The notes beneath the pieces were generated by a model. The model was not told where the DNA came from, made no database searches, and saw nothing but the letters and a program-made list of their open reading frames with translations. Positions 35,994-44,010 of a DNA stretch of 64,000 nucleotides are shown here, one piece after another. Source of the stretch: Betaproteobacteria bacterium Ga0074130 (GTDB taxonomy: Bacteria; Pseudomonadota; Gammaproteobacteria; Burkholderiales; Rhodocyclaceae); contig LNDZ01000019.1 of the NCBI GenBank assembly GCA_001464495.1, positions 1 to 64,000 of the forward strand, read 5' to 3'. Within the stretch, counting starts at the first letter, position 1; each line of letters opens with the position of its first letter. The position numbers and the translations under genes are program-made.

Positions 35994-36363
35994 CGAGCTG
36001 CAAGAGCTGCCGCCTATCCCGGCAAAGCGCTACTTCACGATTGGTGAAGTAAGCGAGCTGTGCGGCGTCAAGCCTCATGTGCTGCGATACTGGGAGCAGG
36101 AGTTTACGCAGCTAAAACCGGTCAAGCGTCGCGGTAATCGCCGCTACTACCAACACCATGAAGTCCTGCTCGTTCGTCGTATCCGCGAGTTGCTTTATCG
36201 CGAAGGTTTCACCATCAGCGGCGCTCGTAATCGGCTTGAAGAACCACATGCCACCCCTGTGCGTGAGCAAAAATCGGAGATGCCGTCGGGGTCGCAAAGT
36301 TTGCGTGCTGAGCTCGCCAGCATCATCGAGATGCTGCGCTCCGCACCGCGTCCTCTGATATAA
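35977..36363 (+). CDS. MerR-family transcriptional regulator
   Basis: A 128-residue regulator with the winged-helix MerR domain [27 protein letters not shown] near the N-terminus and a short C-terminal helix. No metal-binding cysteine pattern is seen. It is the small MerR protein that routinely follows ihfA in Proteobacteria; function unclear. It starts within ihfA (17-bp overlap), so its expression is coupled, and the tRNA-Pro promoter lies in its last codons. Confidence 0.9.
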   Translation: MQTPPNELQELPPIPAKRYFTIGEVSELCGVKPHVLRYWEQEFTQLKPVKRRGNRRYYQHHEVLLVRRIRELLYREGFTISGARNRLEEPHATPVREQKSEMPSGSQSLRAELASIIEMLRSAPRPLI

Positions 36364-36375
36364 TGCTCAGCTTGT

Positions 36376-36452
36376 CGGGGCGTGGCGCAGCCTGGTAGCG
36401 CACTTGCATGGGGTGCAAGGGGTCGCGAGTTCGAATCCCGCCGCCCCGACCA
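36376..36452 (+). tRNA. tRNA-Pro (GGG)
   Basis: A 77-nt cloverleaf. Acceptor CGGGGCG pairs with CGCCCCG, with discriminator A and encoded CCA. Anticodon loop ATGGGGT (GGG, Pro) sits on the CTTGC/GCAAG stem, and the T-arm is GCGAGTTCGAATCCCGC. A TATAAT box at 36359-36364 overlaps the end of the MerR gene. Confidence 0.95.
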
Positions 36453-36461
36453 ATAGAATCA

Positions 36462-36497
36462 AGCAAAAAGGTCAGTCTTCGGACTGGCCTTTTTGCT
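36462..36497 (+). terminator. Terminator after tRNA-Pro
   Basis: AGCAAAAAGGTCAGTC-ttcg-GACTGGCCTTTTTGCT followed by TTTTCT; near-perfect 16-bp stem with a stable UUCG loop. Confidence 0.92.
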
Positions 36498-36684
36498 TTT
36501 CTGCGCCAAGTTTTTAGTCCTCAATCGCATTGTTGAAACTTGCATCCAGGGGCGCGTTCTAATCCTTACGGGGCTCATGCAGTAGGTTTTCTTTAGCCCT
36601 AGGCAAGCAAGCTGAGTTGTGTTGCAGACGGTATGGCGAGTAAATGCGACCTATACTGACTTACCTCCTGCGCTCTGCTTGCAT

Positions 36685-36704
36685 CTTGCATTTACTTGCA
36701 TTTA
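36685..36704. repeat. Direct repeats upstream of HTH-receiver gene
   Basis: Two abutting copies of CTTGCATTTA, preceded by a partial third copy (CTTGCAT) at about 36678, within an otherwise empty 290-bp gap (36498-36787). Position about 85 bp before the regulator suggests a regulator-binding array; the binder is unknown, self-regulation is possible. Confidence 0.5.
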
Positions 36705-36787
36705 CGCCTGACTGAACAAGGCGATTTAAGCTTTTCACTTCTCTTTGCAAATGCTATTATCGAAAAAACTGAAATCTGGAGCTCAGC

Positions 36788-37396
36788 ATGGACATTCGTA
36801 ACCCGGAAGAAACCTGTTCGACACGTGAAGCCGCTCTGGCTTTGGGTATTAGCGTTCGCACTGCTCAGATTTGGGTTGAAGAGGGGCGTTTGAAGGCTTG
36901 GAAAACACCCGGTGGGCATCGACGCATCCTGCGCACTTCGGTTGATGAGGTTTTGGCCCGCCGCCGTGCCGAACTAGCAATTCCTGTTCATCGCTTTGAA
37001 ATACTAGTGGTTGAGGACGACCCCGTTCAGCGCGAGATGTATCAGACGGTCCTGGTTCGCATGGGCAAGCAGCGCGTCAATGTGCGCACCGCTGAGTCTG
37101 GCTATGAAGCATTGCTGCTCATCGGCGAACAGCAACCTGATTTGCTGGTGACTGATTTAGTGATGCCGGGTATCGATGGTTTTGGCATGTTGGAAACGCT
37201 GACCAAGCGTGCGCTAGCCAAGCCCATGCAAATCGTTGTGGCCACTGCACTTGAACCGCAAGAGATTGAAACCCGGGGTGGTTTGCCACCTGGCGTATCG
37301 GTTTTCCACAAGCCTGTGCCATATACCCAGCTGATCAAGCTGGCCGGTGCCTATCGCGAGATATGGGCGATCAACGAGAACACGATCAGCGTCTAA
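36788..37396 (+). CDS. Response regulator with N-terminal MerR/excisionase-like HTH
   Basis: A 202-residue protein with an unusual order. Residues about 8-50 are a helix-turn-helix of the MerR/excisionase type (TREAALALGISVRTAQIWVE, then GGHRRI). They are followed by a CheY-like receiver with acidic pair Asp77-Asp78, phosphoacceptor Asp123 (VTDLVMPGIDG), Thr153 and Lys175 (HKPV). Most response regulators put the DNA-binding domain at the C-terminus. No cognate kinase is adjacent. The ribosome site CTGGAG precedes the ATG. Single-gene unit closed by a terminator. Confidence 0.88.
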   Translation: MDIRNPEETCSTREAALALGISVRTAQIWVEEGRLKAWKTPGGHRRILRTSVDEVLARRRAELAIPVHRFEILVVEDDPVQREMYQTVLVRMGKQRVNVRTAESGYEALLLIGEQQPDLLVTDLVMPGIDGFGMLETLTKRALAKPMQIVVATALEPQEIETRGGLPPGVSVFHKPVPYTQLIKLAGAYREIWAINENTISV

Positions 37397-37415
37397 ACCC
37401 TGATTCGTATTACAA

Positions 37416-37453
37416 AAGCAAAAGGCCTCACAATCAGGTGAGGCCTTTTGCTT
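37416..37453. terminator. Bidirectional terminator
   Basis: AAGCAAAAGGCCTCAC-aatcag-GTGAGGCCTTTTGCTT, a perfect 16-bp stem between the regulator and convergent cobA. Confidence 0.92.
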
Positions 37454-37474
37454 GGTGGGGGCAAGAATTCTGCA

Positions 37475-38287
37475 TCAAGCCAAAGTAGGTTCATCCAACC
37501 AAGCCAGTTTTTGGCGAAGCGTAACCACGCTGCCAACGATGATGAGTGTTGGGGCCTTGAGTTTTGCAGCTTCCGCTAACGCTGGTAGTGTCGAAAGAGT
37601 GCCAATGACGGTGCGTTGTCGCTGAGTGGTACCTTGTTGAACAATAGCTGCAGGCCAATCGCTCGGTAATCCATGTTCCATCAACTGGGTGCAAATCAGT
37701 GCCAGACTTTGCAGTCCCATATAAATCACTACGGTCTGTTCCTTGCGTGCCAGACCAACCCAGTCAAGGTCGATACTGCCATCCTTGAGGTGACCGGTAA
37801 CGAGAACGCAGGCCTGTGCATGTTCGCGGTGTGTGAGTGGAATGCCCGCATATGCGGCGACCCCCGCTGCAGCAGTAACACCGGGGACAACTTCAAAAGG
37901 AACTCCGTGCGCAGCAAGAATCTCGGCTTCCTCGCCGCCGCGCCCGAAAATATACGGATCTCCGCCTTTCAAGCGCACCACACGCTTGCCTGCCTTGGCT
38001 AAATCGACGAGGAGTAAATTTAGTTCGGCTTGAGGCAACGTATGACGGTTGCGTTCCTTGCCTACATAGATGCGCTCTGCTGTGGCCGGCGCCATGGCAA
38101 CAATCTCTGGCGCAACCAAATGGTCATAGGCTAGTGCATCCGCTTGGGCCAAGAGTCTTGCTGCGCGAACGGTTAGCAGCTCAGGATTGCCGGGGCCTGC
38201 CCCGACCAAATAGACCGTACCGGGCTCGGCAGGGCGGTGGGGCAACGGAAGGTCTGAAAAAGGAATCATAAAAAACGTATCTGGCAT
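37475..38287 (-). CDS. cobA: Uroporphyrinogen-III C-methyltransferase
   Basis: SAM-dependent bis-methylation of uroporphyrinogen III to precorrin-2, the branch to siroheme and cobalamin. The SUMT motifs are [59 protein letters not shown] and VIYMG. At 270 aa it is the single-domain SUMT without the CysG dehydrogenase/chelatase part. The start could be 38287 or the ATG at 38269. It provides the siroheme precursor needed by CysI at 5254-6933, although the loci are unlinked. Confidence 0.94.
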   Translation of the reverse strand: MPDTFFMIPFSDLPLPHRPAEPGTVYLVGAGPGNPELLTVRAARLLAQADALAYDHLVAPEIVAMAPATAERIYVGKERNRHTLPQAELNLLLVDLAKAGKRVVRLKGGDPYIFGRGGEEAEILAAHGVPFEVVPGVTAAAGVAAYAGIPLTHREHAQACVLVTGHLKDGSIDLDWVGLARKEQTVVIYMGLQSLALICTQLMEHGLPSDWPAAIVQQGTTQRQRTVIGTLSTLPALAEAAKLKAPTLIIVGSVVTLRQKLAWLDEPTLA

Positions 38288-38373
38288 GGAAGCTGCTGGA
38301 TTCTCGCATCTACTTGGCTGACTGTGAATAGCGCCAGCCCCTATAATGCGCCATCCTGTACTGGAAACATGCC

Positions 38374-39237
38374 GTGAGCCACATCTCTCCGGAAGTTGAA
38401 AAAAAGCTCGGCCTTGCCGTTGAGAAAATGCCTGCTTTCCCCAAAAGCGTGCAAAAGGTGTTGGAGCTCACGCGCAATATCAATTGCCTGCCGAGAGAGC
38501 TGGTCGGTGTGATCGAGAAAGATCCGGTCATGACCGTGAAGATTCTCAAGGTGATTAACTCCGCTGCATTTGCGCTGCCCAACAAGATGACGTCAGTCAA
38601 TCAGGCTGTCGTGTTCCTCGGGCTGAATACGATCAAAAACATGGCATTGTCGTTTGCGGCGGTAGGGATTCTGCCGCGAATGAATACGGCAGGTTTTGAT
38701 GTGCAGCGCTACTTGATGCATTCCCTGACGGTTGCCTCTATTGCGCGTAAGTTAGCGAGCCAGCAAGTCACAGGAGATGTTGATCCGGGTGACTGCTACA
38801 TTGCCGGGCTTTTGCATGACTTTGGCAAGGTGGTTTTTGCCCAGTTCATGCCCGATGAGTTTTCTGCTGCTTTGGCTTATTGCCAAGAAAAGCAAGTGCC
38901 GTTGCATGTGGCGGAGGAGGCGGTGATTGGCGCAGACCACACTGTGGTTGGCTCCATGCTCGCCGCACGGTGGCAGTTCCCCACCCCCTTGGTTGAATGT
39001 ATTCGCGACCACCACAAAGAAAGTGGGCATAGCGCTATGGGTGATTGCTTACGTATGGCCGATCAAATCTGCCGTTATCGTCAATTTGGCGACAGTGGAA
39101 ATCCGTATCGTGTGGGCGAGGCTGTCATCGCACCGCAGCGATTTGGCGACGATCTTGATGCAGTCATTGCTAGCCTAGGGGATTTGGATCACTTTGTGGC
39201 TGAGGCGCAAAGCTTTGCTCTAGTGGGGACAGAATGA
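38374..39237 (+). CDS. HDOD domain signalling protein
   Basis: A 287-residue HDOD-domain protein. The region about 15-210 has [32 protein letters not shown] and [17 protein letters not shown] histidine-aspartate motif LLHDFGK is kept, which many HDOD proteins lose. No output domain is fused. It starts at GTG 38374. Its stop overlaps the start of the metallo-beta-lactamase gene by 4 bp (ATGA), so the two are translated together. HDOD proteins typically act in signalling or motility control; the target is unknown. Confidence 0.88.
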   Translation: MSHISPEVEKKLGLAVEKMPAFPKSVQKVLELTRNINCLPRELVGVIEKDPVMTVKILKVINSAAFALPNKMTSVNQAVVFLGLNTIKNMALSFAAVGILPRMNTAGFDVQRYLMHSLTVASIARKLASQQVTGDVDPGDCYIAGLLHDFGKVVFAQFMPDEFSAALAYCQEKQVPLHVAEEAVIGADHTVVGSMLAARWQFPTPLVECIRDHHKESGHSAMGDCLRMADQICRYRQFGDSGNPYRVGEAVIAPQRFGDDLDAVIASLGDLDHFVAEAQSFALVGTE

Positions 39238-40115
39238 AAATACGCTTCTGGGGTGTGCGTGGTTCGATCGCTTCTCCCGGGCCACATACGGCTCGTTACG
39301 GCGGTAATACGACCTGTATTGAAGTGCGTAGTGACGCAGGCGAGCTGATTATCTTTGATGGTGGAACCGGTATTTTTCCGCTGGCGCAATCATTACTCAA
39401 GCAGTTGCCCGTTTCGGCAAACGTTTTTATCACCCATACGCATTGGGATCATATTCAAGGCTTGCCGTTTTTTACGCCGCTCTACATTCCTGGCAATCGG
39501 GTGCGCATTCATGGCGCCTATGATTTTGTGTCGGGAAGCGGAATTGAGCAGGTCATGAATGTTCAGCTTCAGTACAGCTACTTTCCTGTCCGAGAGGCTG
39601 AGCTGCGTGCTGCCATTGAGTATCAGACATTGACGATTGGCGAGGCGGTCGTTCTTGGTGACGCCACTGTTACCAATATGCTCCTCAATCATCCTGTCAC
39701 CAATTTTGGTTATCGCGTCGATTGCAATGGCAAGTCCATGTTCTTCAGTGGCGATCATGAGCCGTGGACCAATATTTATGCTGCCGGCGATGCCGACTTT
39801 GATGAGTATCAGGCCATGATTGATGCTCGACAGGCCGAGATGGAGGCATTTCTGAAGGGGGTTGATGTTCTCGTCATGGACTGCTCATACACAACCGCCG
39901 AATATCCCTCAAAGGTCGGCTGGGGGCACGGCACATTTGATGGCAGTCTTGAGTTGGCTTATCGAGTTGGTGCAAAAAAGCTCGTATGTACGCATCATGA
40001 GCCAACGCGTAGTGATGAGGAGTTGGAGAAAGTTTTCGCTGACTTACTGACGCGAGTCCCTGCCAACGGTCCAGAAGTGGTCCTAGCGCGGGAAGGGATG
40101 GAGATCGAGTGGTAG
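39234..40115 (+). CDS. Metallo-beta-lactamase fold hydrolase
   Basis: A 293-residue protein of the MBL superfamily. The start [16 protein letters not shown] and GGNTTCIEV match the phosphodiesterase-like branch. The HxHxDH motif is His68-x-His70-x-Asp72-His73 (HTHWDH). Other likely ligands are His in LLNHPVTNFGYR, Asp in FFSGDHEP and His in CTHHEP. Substrate unknown; cyclic-nucleotide-type phosphodiester is one possibility given the resemblance and the HDOD partner. Confidence 0.88.
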   Translation: MKIRFWGVRGSIASPGPHTARYGGNTTCIEVRSDAGELIIFDGGTGIFPLAQSLLKQLPVSANVFITHTHWDHIQGLPFFTPLYIPGNRVRIHGAYDFVSGSGIEQVMNVQLQYSYFPVREAELRAAIEYQTLTIGEAVVLGDATVTNMLLNHPVTNFGYRVDCNGKSMFFSGDHEPWTNIYAAGDADFDEYQAMIDARQAEMEAFLKGVDVLVMDCSYTTAEYPSKVGWGHGTFDGSLELAYRVGAKKLVCTHHEPTRSDEELEKVFADLLTRVPANGPEVVLAREGMEIEW

Positions 40116-40133
40116 GTTGTTGTCGCTAGAATA

Positions 40134-40161
40134 AAAAGGGCAGAGATCACTCTGCCCTTTT
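40134..40161. terminator. Bidirectional terminator
   Basis: AAAAGGGCAGAG-atca-CTCTGCCCTTTT, 12-bp stem between the convergent MBL and tautomerase genes. Confidence 0.92.
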
Positions 40162-40179
40162 GCGTTCAGTCTGACCAAC

Positions 40180-40365
40180 TTACTTTTCGGACCACAGCAC
40201 GCCGCCTGTTGCCCAGTCTTCACGCTTTACATCTTGGATGATCACATCGACGGAATCTGGTGTTGAGCCAAGCGTGCGACACGTTGCTTCAGTAATCGCT
40301 TTGACGAACTCGCGCTTTTGTTCGTTGGTACGACCTTCAAACATTTGAACGTTAATAGTGGGCAT
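40180..40365 (-). CDS. 4-oxalocrotonate tautomerase-like protein
   Basis: Small tautomerase of 61 aa, MPTINVQMFEGRTNEQKREF onward. Removal of Met exposes the catalytic Pro1; Arg12 of GRTNEQKRE and Arg of KRED are candidate substrate contacts. AAAGGAG precedes the ATG. It follows the class II aldolase gene by 24 bp, suggesting a common catabolic step, although such tautomerases are often stand-alone. Confidence 0.9.
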   Translation of the reverse strand: MPTINVQMFEGRTNEQKREFVKAITEATCRTLGSTPDSVDVIIQDVKREDWATGGVLWSEK

Positions 40366-40389
40366 GGGGTTCTCCTTTTCAGTAAAAAA

Positions 40390-41163
40390 TCAGTTGCGGT
40401 AGCTGCTGTCTGTCTGGTCAAGCAGGCGAAGCAGGGCGGGCCACTCGCGCTCACCTTCAGGCACGTCGTCGCTGACCAACTGTTGAGCGGTGTGCTTCAA
40501 AACTTCTTTAGGCGGTGTGACCAACTGGACGCCTCCAGCCTGCGCTTTGAGTTGAATGGCGCAAGACTTGTCCAACATATCCATCAAGACATAGGCTTCT
40601 GCAACCGTGCGACCGCACACTAAGCTTCCGTGGTTACGCAGTAACAGAGCTGGGTGATTGCCCAGACTTTTCAGCATGCGCTGTCCCTCGGGCTCCGTCA
40701 GCGACAGCCCTTCATAGTCGTGATAGCCAATCTGCTCATAGAAGCGCATTGCGTGCTGCGATATCGGCAGCAAGCCATTATGTTGCGCCGAAACGGCAAT
40801 GGCGTTGACGTTGTGGAGGTGCATCACACAATGCGCATCATGCCGCGCTGCATGAACAGTCGCGTGAATCCGGAAGCCAATGGCATTGACCTCGACATCG
40901 GCATCGCCATAAATCTGCCCATTAATATTGATTTTGACCAGATTGGACGCCGTGATTTCGTCAAACCGTAAGCCGAAGGGGTTGATCAGGAACGCGCCTT
41001 CTTCGCCGAGGACTCGGGCGGTGATGTGCGTGTAAATCAAGTCGTCCCAGCCTTGACGCGCGGCTAAGCGATACGCGGCGGCTAGGTCGATGCGCAGACG
41101 TTGCTCAGTTGGAGTGACCGGCGTGGCAGGTAATCGCTTGTCGTTAGAGAGGGCTAGGCTCAT
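40390..41163 (-). CDS. Class II aldolase/adducin family protein
   Basis: A 257-residue protein of the class II aldolase fold (fuculose-phosphate aldolase/adducin). Metal-ligand region CVMHLHNVNAIAVS is kept. YTHITARV and FLINPFGLRFDEITASNLVKI are typical of the subgroup often annotated as hydrolase or decarboxylase-like, and NHGSLVCGRTVAEAY follows. Start is the ATG at 41163; an upstream frame adds eleven residues without support. It is divergent from the thioredoxin gene. Confidence 0.85.
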   Translation of the reverse strand: MSLALSNDKRLPATPVTPTEQRLRIDLAAAYRLAARQGWDDLIYTHITARVLGEEGAFLINPFGLRFDEITASNLVKININGQIYGDADVEVNAIGFRIHATVHAARHDAHCVMHLHNVNAIAVSAQHNGLLPISQHAMRFYEQIGYHDYEGLSLTEPEGQRMLKSLGNHPALLLRNHGSLVCGRTVAEAYVLMDMLDKSCAIQLKAQAGGVQLVTPPKEVLKHTAQQLVSDDVPEGEREWPALLRLLDQTDSSYRN

Positions 41164-41228
41164 GGCAGTAGTTTCTTTAAACCTATCGGTTATCATCGAA
41201 TATCGTTTTTGTAATTTTACTCGTCCTG

Positions 41229-41630
41229 ATGTCTGCTCTAACGCCTCTCGCCCCTATTGAACGAGAATTCCTGGTCGTGTGCCTCTGCGCAGCATGGTGC
41301 GGGACCTGCCGGGAGTATCAAGCCGGGTTTGAGCAACTCAAAGAACAGTATCCCAATGTTGGTTTTGTCTGGGTGGAAGTTGAGGATGAGCAGTCCGGCG
41401 TCGAGGACTGGGATGTCGAAAACTTTCCAACGCTGCTGATTCAACGCAAGGAGCTTGTGTTGTTCTTCGGCCCCATGCTGCCTTATCATCGCTTGCTGGC
41501 GCAGATGCTGGAAACCTACACGCGGTTTACATATCAAGAGTCGCTTGCCTACGTTCATGCAACGCCTGAGCGGGCTGGGTGGCAAGGCGTATTCGATTAT
41601 AGGTCCGTGAAGCGTCGGATTGAGGGTTGA
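41229..41630 (+). CDS. Thioredoxin-like protein
   Basis: A 133-residue single thioredoxin fold. Active site AAWCGTCREY with Cys24 and Cys27 (CGTC rather than CGPC), cis-proline loop ENFPTLLI. No signal peptide or membrane helix, so cytoplasmic. The C-terminal extension after about residue 100 is not part of the usual fold. A CGTC redox pair is less reducing-typical than thioredoxin proper, so partner and role are open. Confidence 0.88.
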   Translation: MSALTPLAPIEREFLVVCLCAAWCGTCREYQAGFEQLKEQYPNVGFVWVEVEDEQSGVEDWDVENFPTLLIQRKELVLFFGPMLPYHRLLAQMLETYTRFTYQESLAYVHATPERAGWQGVFDYRSVKRRIEG

Positions 41631-41663
41631 ACGGTGTATGAGCCGTAGTTAAATGAGGATGCG

Positions 41664-43640
41664 ATGTCGGGGAAAGCAAAGTCAGGCAAGAAAAAACAAC
41701 AACATTCAAAGGGGCTGCAGGCGCTGAGTGCGCGCTTTGGTCAGTCGCAATCCTCGGCTAATAATCGCATTGAGCGGCTCCTGTCCAGTGGCGACTATGC
41801 TGGCGCTGAGCAGGCAAGCAAACAGCAGTTGGCTCGCACCCCAAGTGATCGACAATTACAAAAAGCTTACGCGGCCGCATTGTTGTATCAAGAGAAATTG
41901 GATGATGCCTTACCGCTTTGTCGGGAGCTCGTAGAACGGTTGCCTCTAGACTGGGAGTGTTGGGCAAATCTCGCATTTGCCGAGCGTTCCCGTGGTGATT
42001 GGTCTGCTTCAATTGCCGCATACCATAAGGCCATTGAGCTGCATGCTGGCAACGGTCATCTGTGTGCGAGTCTGGCCCAGTTATATCGCGCCTGTAATGA
42101 TAATGCGCAGGCCTTGTATTGGTTTTTAGAGGCCTTGAAGGCAGAGCCTTCCTCGAGCCGTTATTTCTTAGACTGGGCTCATTCCTTAACGCATTTACGT
42201 AAGTCAGAGCAGGCCTTTGAGGCGCTATCCCAAGCATGGCGTGAGGAACCAGATAATCCAGAGCTTGCGGTCGAGCTATTTTGTGCCGCACGAGCCTTAG
42301 GTGAGTGGCAGTTGATGGCAGAGGCTGAAGCAATGCTTCTTGCGCGAAAGCAGCAGGGGGTTTTTGACTGGATGTCTCCTTTGACGTATATCGGTTGGGC
42401 TAGCACCACCCGTCAGGATCAGCTCGCCTATACGCGCAGGCATGTTGAGACGCTGCTAGCACGCGGTTTCTCGGCCAAGCCCTATCAGCCGGTATCTGTG
42501 CAAATCACCATTCCGCCCCGCCGTCTACGGATTGGCTACTTGTCTGCTGATTTCCACAATCATGCAACAACGCATCTGGTGAATGGTGTTTTACTCGCAC
42601 ACGAGGCTGTGGGTCTAGAAATGTATCTTTATTCCTATGGCCCTGATGACGGTAGCGAGCGCCGCCGTGAGCTTGAGAAGGCTGCCACTGTTTTTCGTGA
42701 CATTCGCATGAGCTCGCCAGAGAAGGCCGCCCAAATCATTGAAGCTGATGGGCTGGATATTCTTGTAGACATGAAGGGTTGGACTAAAGATTTCCGTCCG
42801 GATATCCAGATGCTGAGGCCAGCTCCGGTGATTGTGTCTTGGCTGGGCTACCCGGGGACGTTGGGCCATCCATCGCTGGCCGACTACATCATTGGTGATC
42901 CTGTTGTTACCCCTTTCACGCATGCGGATGGTTATGCTGAAGCCATTGCTCAAATGCCGCACTCCTACCAGCCCAATGATCGTCGTCGCCCGCTCCCCCC
43001 TACAATTACCCGCGCCGCGGCGGGTTTGCCGGATGAAGGTTTTGTGTTTTGTTCGTTCAATCGTATCGATAAGCTGAACCCTGACGTGTTTGCGGTTTGG
43101 TGTCGGATTTTGCGGGCGGTGCCCGGGTCAGTGCTTTGGCTCTTGGCCGATCAAGCGCAGGCGCAGGATAATTTGAGGCGTGAGGCTATTGCGCAAGGGG
43201 TTGCCGAGGAACGTCTGATTTTTGCACCCTATGCTGAGCAAACTAATCACTTGGCTCGACTTGGATGTGCGGATCTTGCATTGGATACTTTCCCCTATAC
43301 CTCTCATACAACAGGGAGCGATGCGCTTTGGGTTGGGTTGCCTTTGCTGGCCCTGCAAGGGGAAACCTTTGCCAGCCGTGTATCGGCAAGCCTAGTTAGG
43401 GCGGCTGGGCTCCCAGAGCTCGTGACGCAGAACCTCGCAGATTATGAGGCGCAGGCTGTCAATCTTGCGCTGCAAGCCGGGACGCTCGCGCAGCTTCGTG
43501 CTCGGTTACAGGCAAACCGTTTATCTTGTCCCTTGTTCGATTCCTTCCGCTTTGCCCGTGATCTCGCGCGCCTATATGCACACATTTGGCAGCAACATAC
43601 GGAAGGTCGTCGGGACTCATTTGCGTTGCCTGCCGAATGA
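41664..43640 (+). CDS. SPINDLY/OGT-like O-GlcNAc transferase with TPRs
   Basis: A 658-residue protein of the GT41 family. Its N-terminal half carries TPR-like repeats (about 35-270). The C-terminal catalytic region shows IGYLSADFHNHATTHLV, VSWLGYPGTLGHPSLADYI, FCSFNRIDKLNPDVF and DTFPYTSHTTGSDALWVGLP, with GETFASRVSASLV. Family members add GlcNAc or related sugars to Ser/Thr of proteins. It has no signal peptide. The pilin gene follows 170 bp downstream, so pilin or flagellin is a candidate target; this is inference. Confidence 0.9.
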   Translation: MSGKAKSGKKKQQHSKGLQALSARFGQSQSSANNRIERLLSSGDYAGAEQASKQQLARTPSDRQLQKAYAAALLYQEKLDDALPLCRELVERLPLDWECWANLAFAERSRGDWSASIAAYHKAIELHAGNGHLCASLAQLYRACNDNAQALYWFLEALKAEPSSSRYFLDWAHSLTHLRKSEQAFEALSQAWREEPDNPELAVELFCAARALGEWQLMAEAEAMLLARKQQGVFDWMSPLTYIGWASTTRQDQLAYTRRHVETLLARGFSAKPYQPVSVQITIPPRRLRIGYLSADFHNHATTHLVNGVLLAHEAVGLEMYLYSYGPDDGSERRRELEKAATVFRDIRMSSPEKAAQIIEADGLDILVDMKGWTKDFRPDIQMLRPAPVIVSWLGYPGTLGHPSLADYIIGDPVVTPFTHADGYAEAIAQMPHSYQPNDRRRPLPPTITRAAAGLPDEGFVFCSFNRIDKLNPDVFAVWCRILRAVPGSVLWLLADQAQAQDNLRREAIAQGVAEERLIFAPYAEQTNHLARLGCADLALDTFPYTSHTTGSDALWVGLPLLALQGETFASRVSASLVRAAGLPELVTQNLADYEAQAVNLALQAGTLAQLRARLQANRLSCPLFDSFRFARDLARLYAHIWQQHTEGRRDSFALPAE

Positions 43641-43749
43641 TTCGACTTAAATCGTCAGTTGTGACATTTTTTGTCAGCTAAGTTTGTTGTTTTTTTACGC
43701 AGGAGAGGCCGGTAGCGCATTACCTAGATCAAAGTAGCGGTTTTTTGGG

Positions 43750-43765
43750 CGGCATGAATGTTGCT
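43750..43765 (+). promoter_or_regulatory. Sigma-54 promoter of pilin gene
   Basis: CGGCATG-aatg-TTGCT matches the RpoN consensus TGGCAYG-N4-TTGCW at all but the first base, with GG (43751-52) and GC (43763-64) exactly 10 bp apart. It lies 46 bp before the pilin ATG. PilR/PilS-type control of pilA through RpoN is well known. A TATAAT at 43765-43770 overlaps but has no good -35. Confidence 0.8.
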
Positions 43766-43811
43766 ATAATCGTTTATCCAAGAGTCACTTGGATTCTGAC
43801 AGGAGATTCAC

Positions 43812-43994
43812 ATGAAGAAACTTCAACACGGCTTCACGCTCATTGAGTTGATGATCGTTGTGGCCATCATCGGTATCCTAGCTGCCATTGCTATCCCGCA
43901 GTTCAGCGAGTACACGCGCAAGGGCGAAGACAAGGCCGCGCAGTCAGATGCGCGTAACCATCTGAACCAGTCTGCCTCTAACGCAACGCAGTGA
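43812..43994 (+). CDS. Short type IV pilin (N-domain only)
   Basis: A 60-residue prepilin. Leader MKKLQHG is cleaved before [20 protein letters not shown], the class IVa N-methyl-Phe helix with Glu5. The mature chain is only 53 residues, ending NQSASNATQ; the usual globular pilin head (about 90 residues more) is missing. F24 and Y27 of IPQFSEY coincide with Geobacter PilA, but its later aromatics (32, 51, 57) are absent. Ribosome site AGGAGA. The next gene, 16 bp on, encodes a secreted partner. It is an intact frame with promoter and terminator, not an obvious truncation. Confidence 0.92.
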   Translation: MKKLQHGFTLIELMIVVAIIGILAAIAIPQFSEYTRKGEDKAAQSDARNHLNQSASNATQ

Positions 43995-44010
43995 TAACAG
44001 GAGAGCAACC

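Noticed and set aside
43812..43994. Pilin as a frameshifted full-length pilin
   Set aside because: The following gene has its own ribosome site, start codon and signal peptide, and the tail after NATQ stops cleanly; no pilin head is recoverable in another frame before 44011.
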